Assembly: GCA_023248215.1 (NCBI GenBank)
Contig: JAHFEW010000011.1
Location: forward strand, 1-59,613
Origin: Nitrospira sp.
Lineage (GTDB): Bacteria; Nitrospirota; Nitrospiria; Nitrospirales; Nitrospiraceae
Direction of reading: 5' to 3'
Length of the DNA: 59,613 nt
Part shown: one piece after another, positions 33,956 through 42,457 of the stretch
How positions within the stretch are numbered: the stretch's first letter is position 1
Layout: every line of letters starts with the position of its first letter
Notes under the pieces: model-generated
What the model was told of the DNA's origin: nothing
Databases searched by the model: none
What the model saw: the letters and a program-made list of their open reading frames with translations, nothing else
Made by a program: the position numbers and the translations under genes

Positions 33956-35303
33956 CGCGAGAGTCCTGTTTCTGATGCCGGCACAGATCGACATGAAGAA
34001 GCTCGACACCAAACAATCCAAAGCAGAGTTCCGAAGGCGCCGACTTGAAGGCCAGTGCGTCATGAATCCAATGATGCTGCACATGCTGCTGTTGCGTACC
34101 CTCAGCGAGTGCGACACTCAGAGAGTAATCCCCGAGCTGAAGTACCGGCATCACAAAATCCAACTCCACGACGAATCGACTCTCCGGCTCAACAGAGTTC
34201 GCTGTCCCTTGCCTCATCAGGCAGGTATTGGCCCCGAAGAGCGACTGTCCGAGTCGATCCCGAACCAGAAACCCGACGATCGGACTCCTCAGCCAGATCG
34301 ACGTCTTGCACCAGATCCGAAGAGACACACGCTCGCGTTTCGTCATGGTGTGGATGCGTCGCCCGGCGGCGTCACTGAATAGGACCTTTTCGATCAGGGC
34401 TTGACGGTTGCCGAACATCCGCGATCCATCACGACGTTGCAGAGAGGAGGGACCGTCCGCGTTGCCGTGGACATCGTCCACGCATTGCACATCGGCGGAA
34501 GGCGAAGGGCCATCGCAGGCGGCCACGATCTCGCGACTCTGCGTCACATCATGCGCATCGTGCAAATAACGATCGCACACCGTCTTCGCCTCGCCGATAC
34601 AGGCGACTCGCCCACGCTCCAGCCATACGGCTCTACTGCACAAACTCAACACCGCAGCCGAATCGTGACTGACAAACAGCACCGTTCCACGATTCATAAA
34701 CGTTCTCAGGAACCGCATGCATTTCTGAACGAAGAACGCATCTCCCACCGCCAGCGCCTCATCAATGACAAGAATGTCGGCCTTGACATGGGCCATCACC
34801 GCAAAGGCCAGCCGGACAACCATCCCGCTCGAATAGGTCTTCACTGGCTGATCGATGTAGGCCCCAATGTCGGCAAAAGCCAACATGTCGTCCAACTGCT
34901 CGTCTATTTCCTTGTGTGACAACCCGAGAAGCGTCCCGTTCAGGAATATGTTTTCTCTTCCCGTAAATTCGGAATGAAATCCAGCACCGAGTTCCAGTAA
35001 CGCGGCGACACGTCCATTGACATCCACGTTTCCGCTCGTCTGGCTCAACGTTCCCACGATCAACTGCAACAGCGTCGACTTGCCCGAGCCATTCCGGCCA
35101 ATAATTCCAAGCGTTTCCCCCTTCTTGACCTCGAACGAGACGTTCTCCACTGCGAGTATCTCGCGATAATACTGCGTCGGCGTTCGCCCGAGACACTTTT
35201 GCAGCGTGGGCACGATCCACTGCTTGCCCCTGTCACGCGGACGGTCATACAGCCGGTATGTCTTGGACAGACTGCGAACTCGAATTGCCCAGTCAGAGGA
35301 CAT
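33924..35303 (-). CDS. Wzt-like polysaccharide ABC exporter ATPase
   Basis: About 459 aa from ATG 35303; the longer frame to 35462 overlaps the permease gene and lacks domain sequence. Motifs are Walker A GIIGRNGSGKSTLL, signature YSSGMVVRLAFA and Walker B ILVIDEALAVGD. After residue about 270 there is a non-ATPase extension of about 190 residues, matching Wzt proteins whose C-terminal domain recognises the modified end of the polysaccharide (VSLRIWCKTSIW, VVELDFVMPVLQLGDYSLSVA). Works with the Wzm-like permease whose stop overlaps its start by 11 bases. Confidence 0.93.
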   Translation of the reverse strand: MSSDWAIRVRSLSKTYRLYDRPRDRGKQWIVPTLQKCLGRTPTQYYREILAVENVSFEVKKGETLGIIGRNGSGKSTLLQLIVGTLSQTSGNVDVNGRVAALLELGAGFHSEFTGRENIFLNGTLLGLSHKEIDEQLDDMLAFADIGAYIDQPVKTYSSGMVVRLAFAVMAHVKADILVIDEALAVGDAFFVQKCMRFLRTFMNRGTVLFVSHDSAAVLSLCSRAVWLERGRVACIGEAKTVCDRYLHDAHDVTQSREIVAACDGPSPSADVQCVDDVHGNADGPSSLQRRDGSRMFGNRQALIEKVLFSDAAGRRIHTMTKRERVSLRIWCKTSIWLRSPIVGFLVRDRLGQSLFGANTCLMRQGTANSVEPESRFVVELDFVMPVLQLGDYSLSVALAEGTQQQHVQHHWIHDALAFKSAPSELCFGLFGVELLHVDLCRHQKQDSRDERANDSVAL

Positions 35304-36117
35304 CGGCAAAGGCCTTCCGTGTCTGCTGAAACCACAGCAACCCAAACCACGCGATGAGGTAGCTGCACGCACAATACACGCCGATGCCGACCCAGGACGG
35401 AGCCTTTCCCCAAATGAGGACATCCTGAGCTTGACTGATGAGAAAGGTGAGAGGATTTGCATACAGCAGGGCGCGATAGGACTCAGGGAGCGCCGAGGCC
35501 GGATAAAATACGGGCGAGAGAAACAACATGACGGTCATGACTGGCCCACTCGCCTGACCAATGTCCCGCACAAACACGCCGGCGGAAGCAAGAAACCAGG
35601 AGACTCCGATGGTGACGAAGGCCAGCGGTATCAGTAACAGAGGCAAGAACAGCATCGTCCAATGGAGGGAATGATGTAGTAGGCCATAAAATAGGATCAG
35701 CACAAGCGCACTTATTGCTGCGTGAAAGAGAGCCGTGCCCACCGAAGTCCAAACCAGGATCTCCAGCGGGAAGACGACCTTCTTGACATAGTTGCTGTGA
35801 TTCACAATCAGATAGGGCGCGCGCTGAACACTTTCTGCAAACAAGGCATGCACGATCAGGCCGGAGAATAGAAGCAGACCGAAATCGAGCGCGCCCTCGC
35901 CCTCCCTCCCCCACCGCATTCCAAATACTCCCCTGAACACGATCGTATACACCGTCAACATGACCATCGGATGCAGGAAGGCCCACAGGACTCCGAGCAG
36001 AGATCCGCGATACCGGCTCGCGATCTCGCGCTTGGTCAATTGACGGATCAAGCTCCAGTGTGTGGACATACTGGTGAGCACCATGAGGGGGGAGAAGCCG
36101 TATCGCTGCGACAACAT
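35293..36117 (-). CDS. Wzm-like polysaccharide ABC exporter permease
   Basis: About 274 aa from ATG 36117, with GAAGGG upstream; the frame starts at 36165. Six hydrophobic segments fit the ABC-2 type. The family N-terminus is recognisable (LIRQLTKREIASRYRGSLLGVLWAFLHP), as is the later APYLIVNHSNYVKKVVFPLEIL. It would form the inner-membrane pore that exports undecaprenyl-linked polysaccharide. It is followed directly by its ATPase and preceded by a different ABC-2 transporter pair. Confidence 0.92.
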   Translation of the reverse strand: MLSQRYGFSPLMVLTSMSTHWSLIRQLTKREIASRYRGSLLGVLWAFLHPMVMLTVYTIVFRGVFGMRWGREGEGALDFGLLLFSGLIVHALFAESVQRAPYLIVNHSNYVKKVVFPLEILVWTSVGTALFHAAISALVLILFYGLLHHSLHWTMLFLPLLLIPLAFVTIGVSWFLASAGVFVRDIGQASGPVMTVMLFLSPVFYPASALPESYRALLYANPLTFLISQAQDVLIWGKAPSWVGIGVYCACSYLIAWFGLLWFQQTRKAFADVL

Positions 36118-36213
36118 TTCGTACCCTTCAGCTAAGACAACAGCGGCCGGATCCACAAGCAACACAGGGCATGGCTGGTTGACACCTCGCCGGCATCACG
36201 CATCGCGGCTTCG

Positions 36214-36978
36214 TCAGAAATCGCGCTGTTGAAACACCAGGCAGGCTCCGCTGAGAAGCACTCCGGCATAGACCAATCCATACAACGATGCGAGCAACAG
36301 GTACTCCGGCGCCACCAGAATCCCCACGGCAGCCTGCCCCTTGATGTTGAGCATCTCCAAGTTCGGACAGAGGTAATACAACGCGTCCACCACGGCCTTC
36401 ACTGCCCCGCTCTCGCTGTTCGCCGCCACACTCCTCAAGTCCGCTGTCAGATGCCCGATCACATAGATGCCCAACGTGAGAATGGCACTCAGCGTCGAGG
36501 AGCTGAACGTCGAGAAGAACAACGCGATCGCCGTGACCACGAGAATCTCGACAAAGATCAGCTGCACCGCCTGAAAGAGGGAAAGCACGATCGGCACATG
36601 GTAGAGCCACAGGGTGATCAGAAATACGGCCAGCATAATCGATACATTCACGAACAACGTCAACACCAGCCCACAGTATTTTCCAAGGATGAAGAACGTA
36701 CGGCTAATGGGTCTGGCCATAATCGTATAGATCGTTCGCCGTTCGATTTCCTTGTTCACTAAGCTGATACCGATGAAGATGGCGATGATGACACCGATAA
36801 GATTGATCGCCGCCAAGCCCATATCGGCAATCATCTTATGGTGCTCAGTGATCGTCAGATCCGCAAGCAGCACCGAGAGTCCGATGAGCAGCCCTGCGAA
36901 CAACACCAGGTTGTAGAGAATCTTGTCTCTCAGACTTTCACGAAATGCATTCAATGCGATGACGCCGATCGCACCCAT
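36214..36978 (-). CDS. ABC-2-type permease (Nat/Nos-like)
   Basis: About 254 aa from ATG 36978, one base after the stop of its ATPase. Six or more hydrophobic segments are present. The N-terminus ALNAFRESLRDKILYNLVLFA and KEIERRTIYTIMARPISRTFFILGKY are typical of NosY/NatB-like permeases. These form complexes with NatA/CcmA-type ATPases, and substrates are usually unknown. It is not a Wzm relative, so the operon contains two distinct ABC exporters. Confidence 0.88.
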   Translation of the reverse strand: MGAIGVIALNAFRESLRDKILYNLVLFAGLLIGLSVLLADLTITEHHKMIADMGLAAINLIGVIIAIFIGISLVNKEIERRTIYTIMARPISRTFFILGKYCGLVLTLFVNVSIMLAVFLITLWLYHVPIVLSLFQAVQLIFVEILVVTAIALFFSTFSSSTLSAILTLGIYVIGHLTADLRSVAANSESGAVKAVVDALYYLCPNLEMLNIKGQAAVGILVAPEYLLLASLYGLVYAGVLLSGACLVFQQRDF

Positions 36979-36979
36979 A

Positions 36980-37969
36980 TCAAGACGCCCTCTCGCTGAG
37001 ACTCTTGGTCTGAACATGCGCGGTATCGTGCGCGGCCTCCTGGAAGTATAGGTCTTCCAGCGACGCCTTATGCGGGGTCACCGAGAGGAGCCGGCCTCCT
37101 TGCCGCCGGATTTCCCCCACCATGGCGTCAACCGCATCTGAAGTCGGCAATACGATCAGGCATTGCTGCCCCTGCTGCAGCACGCGCGTGGCGAGCGAGT
37201 GAATAAACGCATTTCCCTCGACCTTAATTTGCTGACACACAATCTCCACGGATTGTGTATGGTCTTGCCGAACCAGCTCGTCGACCCGCCCGCTGGCGAC
37301 CAAACGTCCCTTCATTACAATGCCGACACGGTCACAGATCATTTCGACGTCATGCAGAATGTGCGTACTGAAGAAGATTGTCTTCCCTCTGTCGCGCAGA
37401 CTCAGAATCAGATCCCGCACCTGTTTCCTCCCGACTGGATCCAATCCTGTCATCGGCTCATCGAGGATCACGAGCTCGGGATCGTGAATCAATGCCTGCG
37501 CAAGCCCAATACGTTGCAACATCCCTTTCGAAAACTTGCGCAATTGACGCGCTCTCGCATCAACAAGACCGACCAGACTCAACAGGTCGGTCACACGTTC
37601 GGCAATAACGGCACGACCCAACCCGGCGAGTTGTCCGTAAAAGCCGAGAAACTCCTCGGCCGTGAGGTAGTCGTAAAAATAGGGCGACTCCGGCAAGAAA
37701 CCGATCCGGCGGCGAGTGACTACATCACCGGCAGGCTGACCCAGTAAGAACGCCGCGCCACTGGTCGCACGGACGAGCCCCATGAGAATCTTCAATGTCG
37801 TGGTCTTCCCCGCTCCGTTCGGGCCAAGGAACCCGAAGATTTCTCCCCGTCCGACCGTTAAGGAAAGCCCATCCAGCGCCACGAACGGCGGTCGCCCCGG
37901 CCAGCCGGAAGCATACGATTTGGTCAGATCTTCAATGACAATATCGTCCACTGCGTCCTTCCTCCTCAT
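36980..37969 (-). CDS. ABC transporter ATPase (NatA/CcmA-like)
   Basis: A 329-aa ATPase: Walker A GFLGPNGAGKTTTLKIL, signature FSKGMLQRIGLAQAL, Walker B ELVILDEPMTGLDP, H-loop FFSTHILHDVE, plus an 80-residue C-terminal extension. The ATG at 37969 overlaps the upstream stop (ATGA). A GTG at 37951 with AGGAGGAAGGA in front may be the real start. Pairs with the Nat/Nos-like permease. The family drives export of diverse substrates; here the location after the ligase and TPR-like genes suggests a role in surface polysaccharide or lipid handling. Confidence 0.92.
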   Translation of the reverse strand: MRRKDAVDDIVIEDLTKSYASGWPGRPPFVALDGLSLTVGRGEIFGFLGPNGAGKTTTLKILMGLVRATSGAAFLLGQPAGDVVTRRRIGFLPESPYFYDYLTAEEFLGFYGQLAGLGRAVIAERVTDLLSLVGLVDARARQLRKFSKGMLQRIGLAQALIHDPELVILDEPMTGLDPVGRKQVRDLILSLRDRGKTIFFSTHILHDVEMICDRVGIVMKGRLVASGRVDELVRQDHTQSVEIVCQQIKVEGNAFIHSLATRVLQQGQQCLIVLPTSDAVDAMVGEIRRQGGRLLSVTPHKASLEDLYFQEAAHDTAHVQTKSLSERAS

Positions 37970-38931
37970 TGCAAGACAGGCAATTGCGTATCAACCGGGT
38001 TGGACCATGTCGGAGGCTGGGAACTCCCTGCCCCCACCTGGCAGGCCACCTTCTGATGAATACGAAGCCGTTCATGTGTTGAAGACGAACGGACTGCCCC
38101 CGTCAGAAAATCAACCTGGTACTGCCCGCCTAAGGGATCCACAGGCAGTTGTTGAATCACGCCGTGCAACATCAGATCTTCAAGCTTCGCGGGCACATGT
38201 CCGTACCTAGTCCGATAGTGCCGGACGCTTTCTTCCAAAAAGAGCAGATCTTTCTCCTGAACAATTTCCTTCATCCGCTGGACGAGAGCTCCACGAACCC
38301 GCTCGTCGGTCACCGTGCGAGAGAAGCGGTCCAGGAATTCGAGCGCCGCCGTTGGATCACCGCCCTCAACCGTCATTCTGGTAGCCAATTTATGGAGATA
38401 GGCCGGAGCCCCAGGCACCTGCGCCGCCATCCGAAGGTACTGCCCGCCCGCAACCGGATTGCAGAGTTCATAGTAGGAGATGTATCCGGCCAAAAATGGC
38501 AGCTGCCAAATCGCAGGGTTGTGGCGAATGCCCTTGCTCAAGATAGCGAGCCCTTCCTCATGACGACCGATCAGCACTCCGAGAAATATGCCGGTCGCCT
38601 GATAGGGGGGAACAAATGTGGGATCCAAATCGGTCAGCACGTCGACGGCATGGTAGGTCCAACGATATCCCTGCTGAGTATCGCGTGACGCGCCGATGTG
38701 CTGTACCGCTTGTAACCAGAGGAGATCCGCAACCAATTGCCGATAGCCCAACACCGCCAATCTCAAGTATTCCCCCTTGGGAAGATAGGCCAGCTGCTCA
38801 GCCCGCGCGACCGCATTCCGTTCGTGATCCAGAAGGTGGAGCAGACCTGATGCGCCGGCCAACAGGCTCAGCCCAAACAGGGCATGGATCACTCCCTGTT
38901 TCACTGTCGAAACGGATCCGGCAAGCTTCAT
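37966..38931 (-). CDS. Membrane-anchored TPR-like protein of unknown function
   Basis: A 321-aa protein. One hydrophobic segment lies near the N-terminus (ALFGLSLLAGASGLLHLL, about 17-34), so the rest probably faces the periplasm. Helical repeat-like sequence follows: YRQLVADLLWLQAVQHIGAS, TDLDPTFVPPYQATGIFLG, ILSKGIRHNPAIWQLPFLAG, YLRMAAQVPGAPAYLHKLA. I cannot assign a family. Overlaps of four bases with both neighbours tie it to the O-antigen ligase and to the ABC ATPase, hinting that all four act together. AAGGAAG lies about six bases before the ATG. Confidence 0.8.
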   Translation of the reverse strand: MKLAGSVSTVKQGVIHALFGLSLLAGASGLLHLLDHERNAVARAEQLAYLPKGEYLRLAVLGYRQLVADLLWLQAVQHIGASRDTQQGYRWTYHAVDVLTDLDPTFVPPYQATGIFLGVLIGRHEEGLAILSKGIRHNPAIWQLPFLAGYISYYELCNPVAGGQYLRMAAQVPGAPAYLHKLATRMTVEGGDPTAALEFLDRFSRTVTDERVRGALVQRMKEIVQEKDLLFLEESVRHYRTRYGHVPAKLEDLMLHGVIQQLPVDPLGGQYQVDFLTGAVRSSSTHERLRIHQKVACQVGAGSSQPPTWSNPVDTQLPVLQ

Positions 38932-40925
38932 CCGGGTACTTCCTTTTCGTGAACGGCGATACGAAGGGAGGTCACGTCAACATTCAGGAACGCGTGGTCA
39001 AGACTATTCTTGCGCCGCTCTCTGTAGCGCGCTTGGCGTTCCTGGATTTCACGAAGTTGGCCCTTCGCTCTGTCTACCCGCCCGTCATCGAACCACAATC
39101 GAGCCAGGAGCGCACGGGCAGGGAGAAAGTTCGGTTCTAACACCTCTGCTTCTTTCGCGCGATCCTCAGCCTCACGCCGCTCACCGAGCATCCAGTAAAG
39201 CCTCGCTTGCTCATATCGATACATCGCGGAGAACGGTGCCAGCTCAATGGCTTGTTCGTACACCTGGACCGCGGCGCGCAACCAGGCCCCCCGTTGCTCA
39301 GCCGAGACTGCGAAGGAGTGCGGAGCCTGCGCCGCCGAGACATAGAGTTGCCCCAACAGCCCTAACAATCGACTGTCCAGGGGATTCAGGTCGATGGCTT
39401 CCCTGAATTCTGCTTGCGCTTTCTCGAATGCCCGATTCTCGCCCCTGGTCTCAAATGCCCTGGCATAGACCGACCCAAGCCCATGGTGGTACAGGGCTTT
39501 CCCAGGATCCAACGCGATTGCATCCTCCAATCCTTTGATCGCCACGACTGTTTCTCCCGCAATCGCACGCCGCGAGACAGACTCAAACATCATCCAGGCA
39601 ACTCCTAACCGAATCACTTCCATGCTGACGATCAACAGCGCGCTCGCCACACCGATTCCCCACCTCATTCGTGAACGAATCGGTATGACACGGACCGAAC
39701 GCGGTTCGCCCCTCCTCAAACGCCGAGCCGAGACAATCAATCCACCGCAGAGAATGAGCAAGATCGCGATAGCCGACTCGCGCAAGCTTGAATCGAGTGC
39801 GGCATGCGCCAAAAGAGCAACTCCTCCTCCGCCCAAGCCAGCCATAAGACTTCGCTGCCATCGCAACAGACGCCCCCGAAGCACGTCCATCAACTCCCGC
39901 CCCACGACGAACACCCCGAGCGCAAACACAAGGATCGCTCCGGGTCCCATCTCGACACCCATTTGAAGATAGTCGTTATGCGGGGTCTGAGCGGTTGTTC
40001 CATAGCGTGCAATTTCCCCTTCCACCGGAAAGGCGTACCGAGGATACGTGTACTGATACAGTCCCAGCCCGATTCCGAAAGGATGATCCATCATCTGCCG
40101 AACCGCACCCTGCCACATCTGCCAGCGTGCGTAGGCGACAGGATTCTGATGATGCTCAACGAGCACACGTTCGCGGATCGGCGTAGGGACAAGGAGACCG
40201 ATGAGAACAAGCAGCAGTCCACAGCTACCGGCCGGTTTCCAGCCATATCGTACGATCAGAATGAATACCGTCGCCACAAAGAATACGACCATGCCCCCGC
40301 GAGACTGCGTCAGCAGGACTGCGAACAGAATCACGCCCAATGCCGACCCGATGCCGAACCATCGCAGCGCAGGTGGCATCGACGGCATCAAGAAGGCCGG
40401 CACTCGGCGGTATCCATATAGCGTGCTACTCAAGAGAATCGCCCACGCGACCGTGAGGTACCCAGCCAGAAAGTTTGGGTTGAAGAAGGTGCCACTGGGC
40501 CTCGGGACATTCCCTACCAGTCCTTGCATGATGGCCCAGCCGGCTTCGCCTAAGCCCACCAGTACGATCACGACTACCAACGTACGAATATGCTCCCACC
40601 GGTCAACCAAAGAGACAAGCAAATAGAAAAACGTGACGTACCCCACGATCATCAAGAGCCATTGTCGACTCGGATGAGAGTAAGGCGAGAACAGCGTTGC
40701 CGCCAAGGCAAGGCCCAGAAACGACAGCACCACATACTCTAGGAGAAGCACAGGCGCTTCGAGACTTCCTGCACGAATCCCATTTGCCAGGACGATGCCC
40801 AGCAACAATACGATCAACAGCCTGATGACCATCTGTGCGGGATGAGTCGTGCCTCCCTCTTGAAGCGGCGAAAAGATCACGAGTGCGCTGATCACCATCA
40901 GAGGAATCGAAGGCAGGATCTTCAT
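38928..40925 (-). CDS. O-antigen ligase/polymerase with TPR tail
   Basis: About 665 aa from ATG 40925; an in-frame extension to 40991 is not needed. Ten or more hydrophobic segments cover residues 1-430. The Wzy_C core has LTQSRGGMVVFFVATVF and AQTPHNDYLQMGVEMGPGA, with the large loop typical of WaaL/Wzy enzymes. Residues about 440-640 are TPR-like (HHGLGSVYARAFETR, IELAPFSAMYRYEQARLYWM). It would polymerise or ligate undecaprenyl-linked glycans on the periplasmic face. First gene of the operon. Only weak promoter sequences were seen upstream (40926-41088). Confidence 0.9.
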   Translation of the reverse strand: MKILPSIPLMVISALVIFSPLQEGGTTHPAQMVIRLLIVLLLGIVLANGIRAGSLEAPVLLLEYVVLSFLGLALAATLFSPYSHPSRQWLLMIVGYVTFFYLLVSLVDRWEHIRTLVVVIVLVGLGEAGWAIMQGLVGNVPRPSGTFFNPNFLAGYLTVAWAILLSSTLYGYRRVPAFLMPSMPPALRWFGIGSALGVILFAVLLTQSRGGMVVFFVATVFILIVRYGWKPAGSCGLLLVLIGLLVPTPIRERVLVEHHQNPVAYARWQMWQGAVRQMMDHPFGIGLGLYQYTYPRYAFPVEGEIARYGTTAQTPHNDYLQMGVEMGPGAILVFALGVFVVGRELMDVLRGRLLRWQRSLMAGLGGGGVALLAHAALDSSLRESAIAILLILCGGLIVSARRLRRGEPRSVRVIPIRSRMRWGIGVASALLIVSMEVIRLGVAWMMFESVSRRAIAGETVVAIKGLEDAIALDPGKALYHHGLGSVYARAFETRGENRAFEKAQAEFREAIDLNPLDSRLLGLLGQLYVSAAQAPHSFAVSAEQRGAWLRAAVQVYEQAIELAPFSAMYRYEQARLYWMLGERREAEDRAKEAEVLEPNFLPARALLARLWFDDGRVDRAKGQLREIQERQARYRERRKNSLDHAFLNVDVTSLRIAVHEKEVPG

Positions 40926-41083
40926 AGACGTGGTCCGTCCAATCGACGCATGGGATATCTCATGCTCTATCAGAGACCGACGAATTGACAAAGCGAAATT
41001 GAATACCGAGACATGGAGGCAGGCGAACGTAAGCGGATTCCTATGGCACCGATCAGTGAATGCGTCGATCCGTCATGCAGAAT

Positions 41084-41115
41084 GAAAACGGGGGAGGAAC
41101 ATTATTCCTCCCCCG
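41084..41115 (-). terminator. Intrinsic terminator of first pilin gene
   Basis: Perfect 11-bp stem: CGGGGGAGGAA (minus 41115-41105) and TTCCTCCCCCG (41099-41089), loop TAATG, followed on the minus strand by TTTT (41088-41085). It lies 30 bases after the pilin stop codon and separates the pilin gene from the polysaccharide operon. Confidence 0.92.
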
Positions 41116-41144
41116 CCACACCTAAGAACTCCTGCGAATGATCG

Positions 41145-41666
41145 TTAGCTGATCACGTCGTCAGGAACTGCCTGCGTCAGACCACCCTTAACATCATTCA
41201 CTGACCAGCCGTCGATCGTCGCATCATTGTCGATGCTGGCCACTGCCGAGGCCGTGAAGCCTATCGCACCGACGACAATGCTAGCATTGTTTGGAACTGC
41301 TGGAGCTGTGTCAACTTGAACCACGCAACCGACCGGAGCACCGCAGGGAATCTGATCAACACCCACAGTATTAGCTGAGGCAGCGGCTCCACCGATGGCA
41401 GGGCTGCGATAGGTGTACCGATTGGTCGTCCCGGCCAGGGCATAACCAATTTCAGAGAAGCTGCCGTAGCGAGATTGTTCGCTGAGATAGGCCGTCTCAG
41501 CCACAAAGATCGCGCCCAGATTGGTCTTGGCTTCCGATTGTCTCGATTTGGCCTGGTATCGCAAGAAGTTGGGAATGGCGATGGCCGCCAAGATTCCGAT
41601 AATCGCCACAACGATCATCAACTCAATCAACGTAAAACCTTTTTGACCTTTGATTTGCTTCAACAT
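41145..41666 (-). CDS. Type IV major-pilin-like protein (1)
   Basis: A 173-aa prepilin. ATG 41666 is chosen because AGGGAGGA is correctly spaced; ATG 41672 would be too close. Prepilin peptidase site [10 protein letters not shown], with Gly-1, Phe+1 and Glu+5, then a hydrophobic helix [18 protein letters not shown]. The body ([41 protein letters not shown]) follows PilA/GspG-type pilins. A CGAPVGC loop and the C-terminal [11 protein letters not shown] are shared with the neighbouring pilin gene. A sigma-54 element precedes it and a strong terminator follows, so it is probably monocistronic. Confidence 0.94.
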   Translation of the reverse strand: MLKQIKGQKGFTLIELMIVVAIIGILAAIAIPNFLRYQAKSRQSEAKTNLGAIFVAETAYLSEQSRYGSFSEIGYALAGTTNRYTYRSPAIGGAAASANTVGVDQIPCGAPVGCVVQVDTAPAVPNNASIVVGAIGFTASAVASIDNDATIDGWSVNDVKGGLTQAVPDDVIS

Positions 41667-41769
41667 AAACATTCCTCCCTTTCCTATTGTAGTACCTTCA
41701 CCCGACCTGACATTCATTCATGCCGCATTTCACAACACAGCTTTTTCAAGCCTAGCAGATCTTGGGAAC

Positions 41770-41785
41770 AGCAGGTTCTATGCCC
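41770..41785 (-). promoter_or_regulatory. Sigma-54-type promoter for pilin 1
   Basis: Minus strand GGGCATAGAACCTGCT (41785-41770): the -24 GG and -12 GC are separated by the required ten bases. It matches the element before pilin 2 at 12 of 16 positions. The expected start near 41758 leaves about a 90-base leader. Sigma-54 control of pilA through PilSR is established in Pseudomonas and others. Confidence 0.55.
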
Positions 41786-41929
41786 AACACCTCCTTCCTG
41801 TAGTTCCTTGTCATTCGTACGATTTCCCAATCATTTATGACTGTTTGACATTTGAGCTCTGTGATTGCCGCCTTCACCAGATCCATTTTTCCGTCACCTT
41901 CTGACAAGTTTTGGCGCCGCCACCACCGC

Positions 41930-42457
41930 CTAGCTTGAGACGTCATTAGGCTCTGCCCCGCCCAAACCCTGTTTCGCATCGTTGACATACCACCCGTCGT
42001 GCGTGGCATCACCATCGAGATTCGCCGCGGCAGTCGCGGTAAATCCTGACATCGACGTCGTGGCGTTACCGACGGCTCCGGTAAAAGTCACCACCCCTGC
42101 CCCAGGAACCTCGGTCTGAATCGTATCGCAGCTACCGGAGGGCCCGCAGAGATTGCCCCCATTCGGTCCCAGCCCAGCCCCATCCCCCAAGCCTGTTCGA
42201 TAGGTGTAGCGGTTCGTCGCGTTACCGGCTAAGGCAAACCCAATATCTGAGAAATTCCCAAACTGCTTCCGGTCGCCGAAGAACGAGACCTCTGCCACAA
42301 AAATCGCCGCCAGGTTTGACCGTGCCTCAGCCTGCATGGCATGTGCCCGGTATCGAATGAAATTCGGTATCCCGATGGCAGCCAGAATACCCACAATCAC
42401 CACCACCACCATTAACTCGATCAGCGTGAACCCTGTTTGTCTTGCTACAGTCACCAT
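41930..42457 (-). CDS. Type IV major-pilin-like protein (2)
   Basis: A 175-aa prepilin: leader MVTVARQTG/FTLIEL with Glu+5, helix MVVVVIVGILAAIGIPNF, then YRAHAMQAEARSNLAAIFVAE. It shares with its neighbour NRYTYRT, a Cys loop CGPSGSC and the C-terminal THDGWYVNDAKQG. A recent tandem duplication followed by divergence is likely. No strong Shine-Dalgarno sequence is seen. A good sigma-54 element lies about 80-97 bases upstream of the ATG. Confidence 0.93.
   Translation of the reverse strand: MVTVARQTGFTLIELMVVVVIVGILAAIGIPNFIRYRAHAMQAEARSNLAAIFVAEVSFFGDRKQFGNFSDIGFALAGNATNRYTYRTGLGDGAGLGPNGGNLCGPSGSCDTIQTEVPGAGVVTFTGAVGNATTSMSGFTATAAANLDGDATHDGWYVNDAKQGLGGAEPNDVSS

Noticed and set aside
40926-41088. 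Promoter for the polysaccharide operon
   Set aside because: Only weak pairs such as TTGTCA-16-TAGAGC or TTCGCC-16-TATTCA were found; none is good enough to call.
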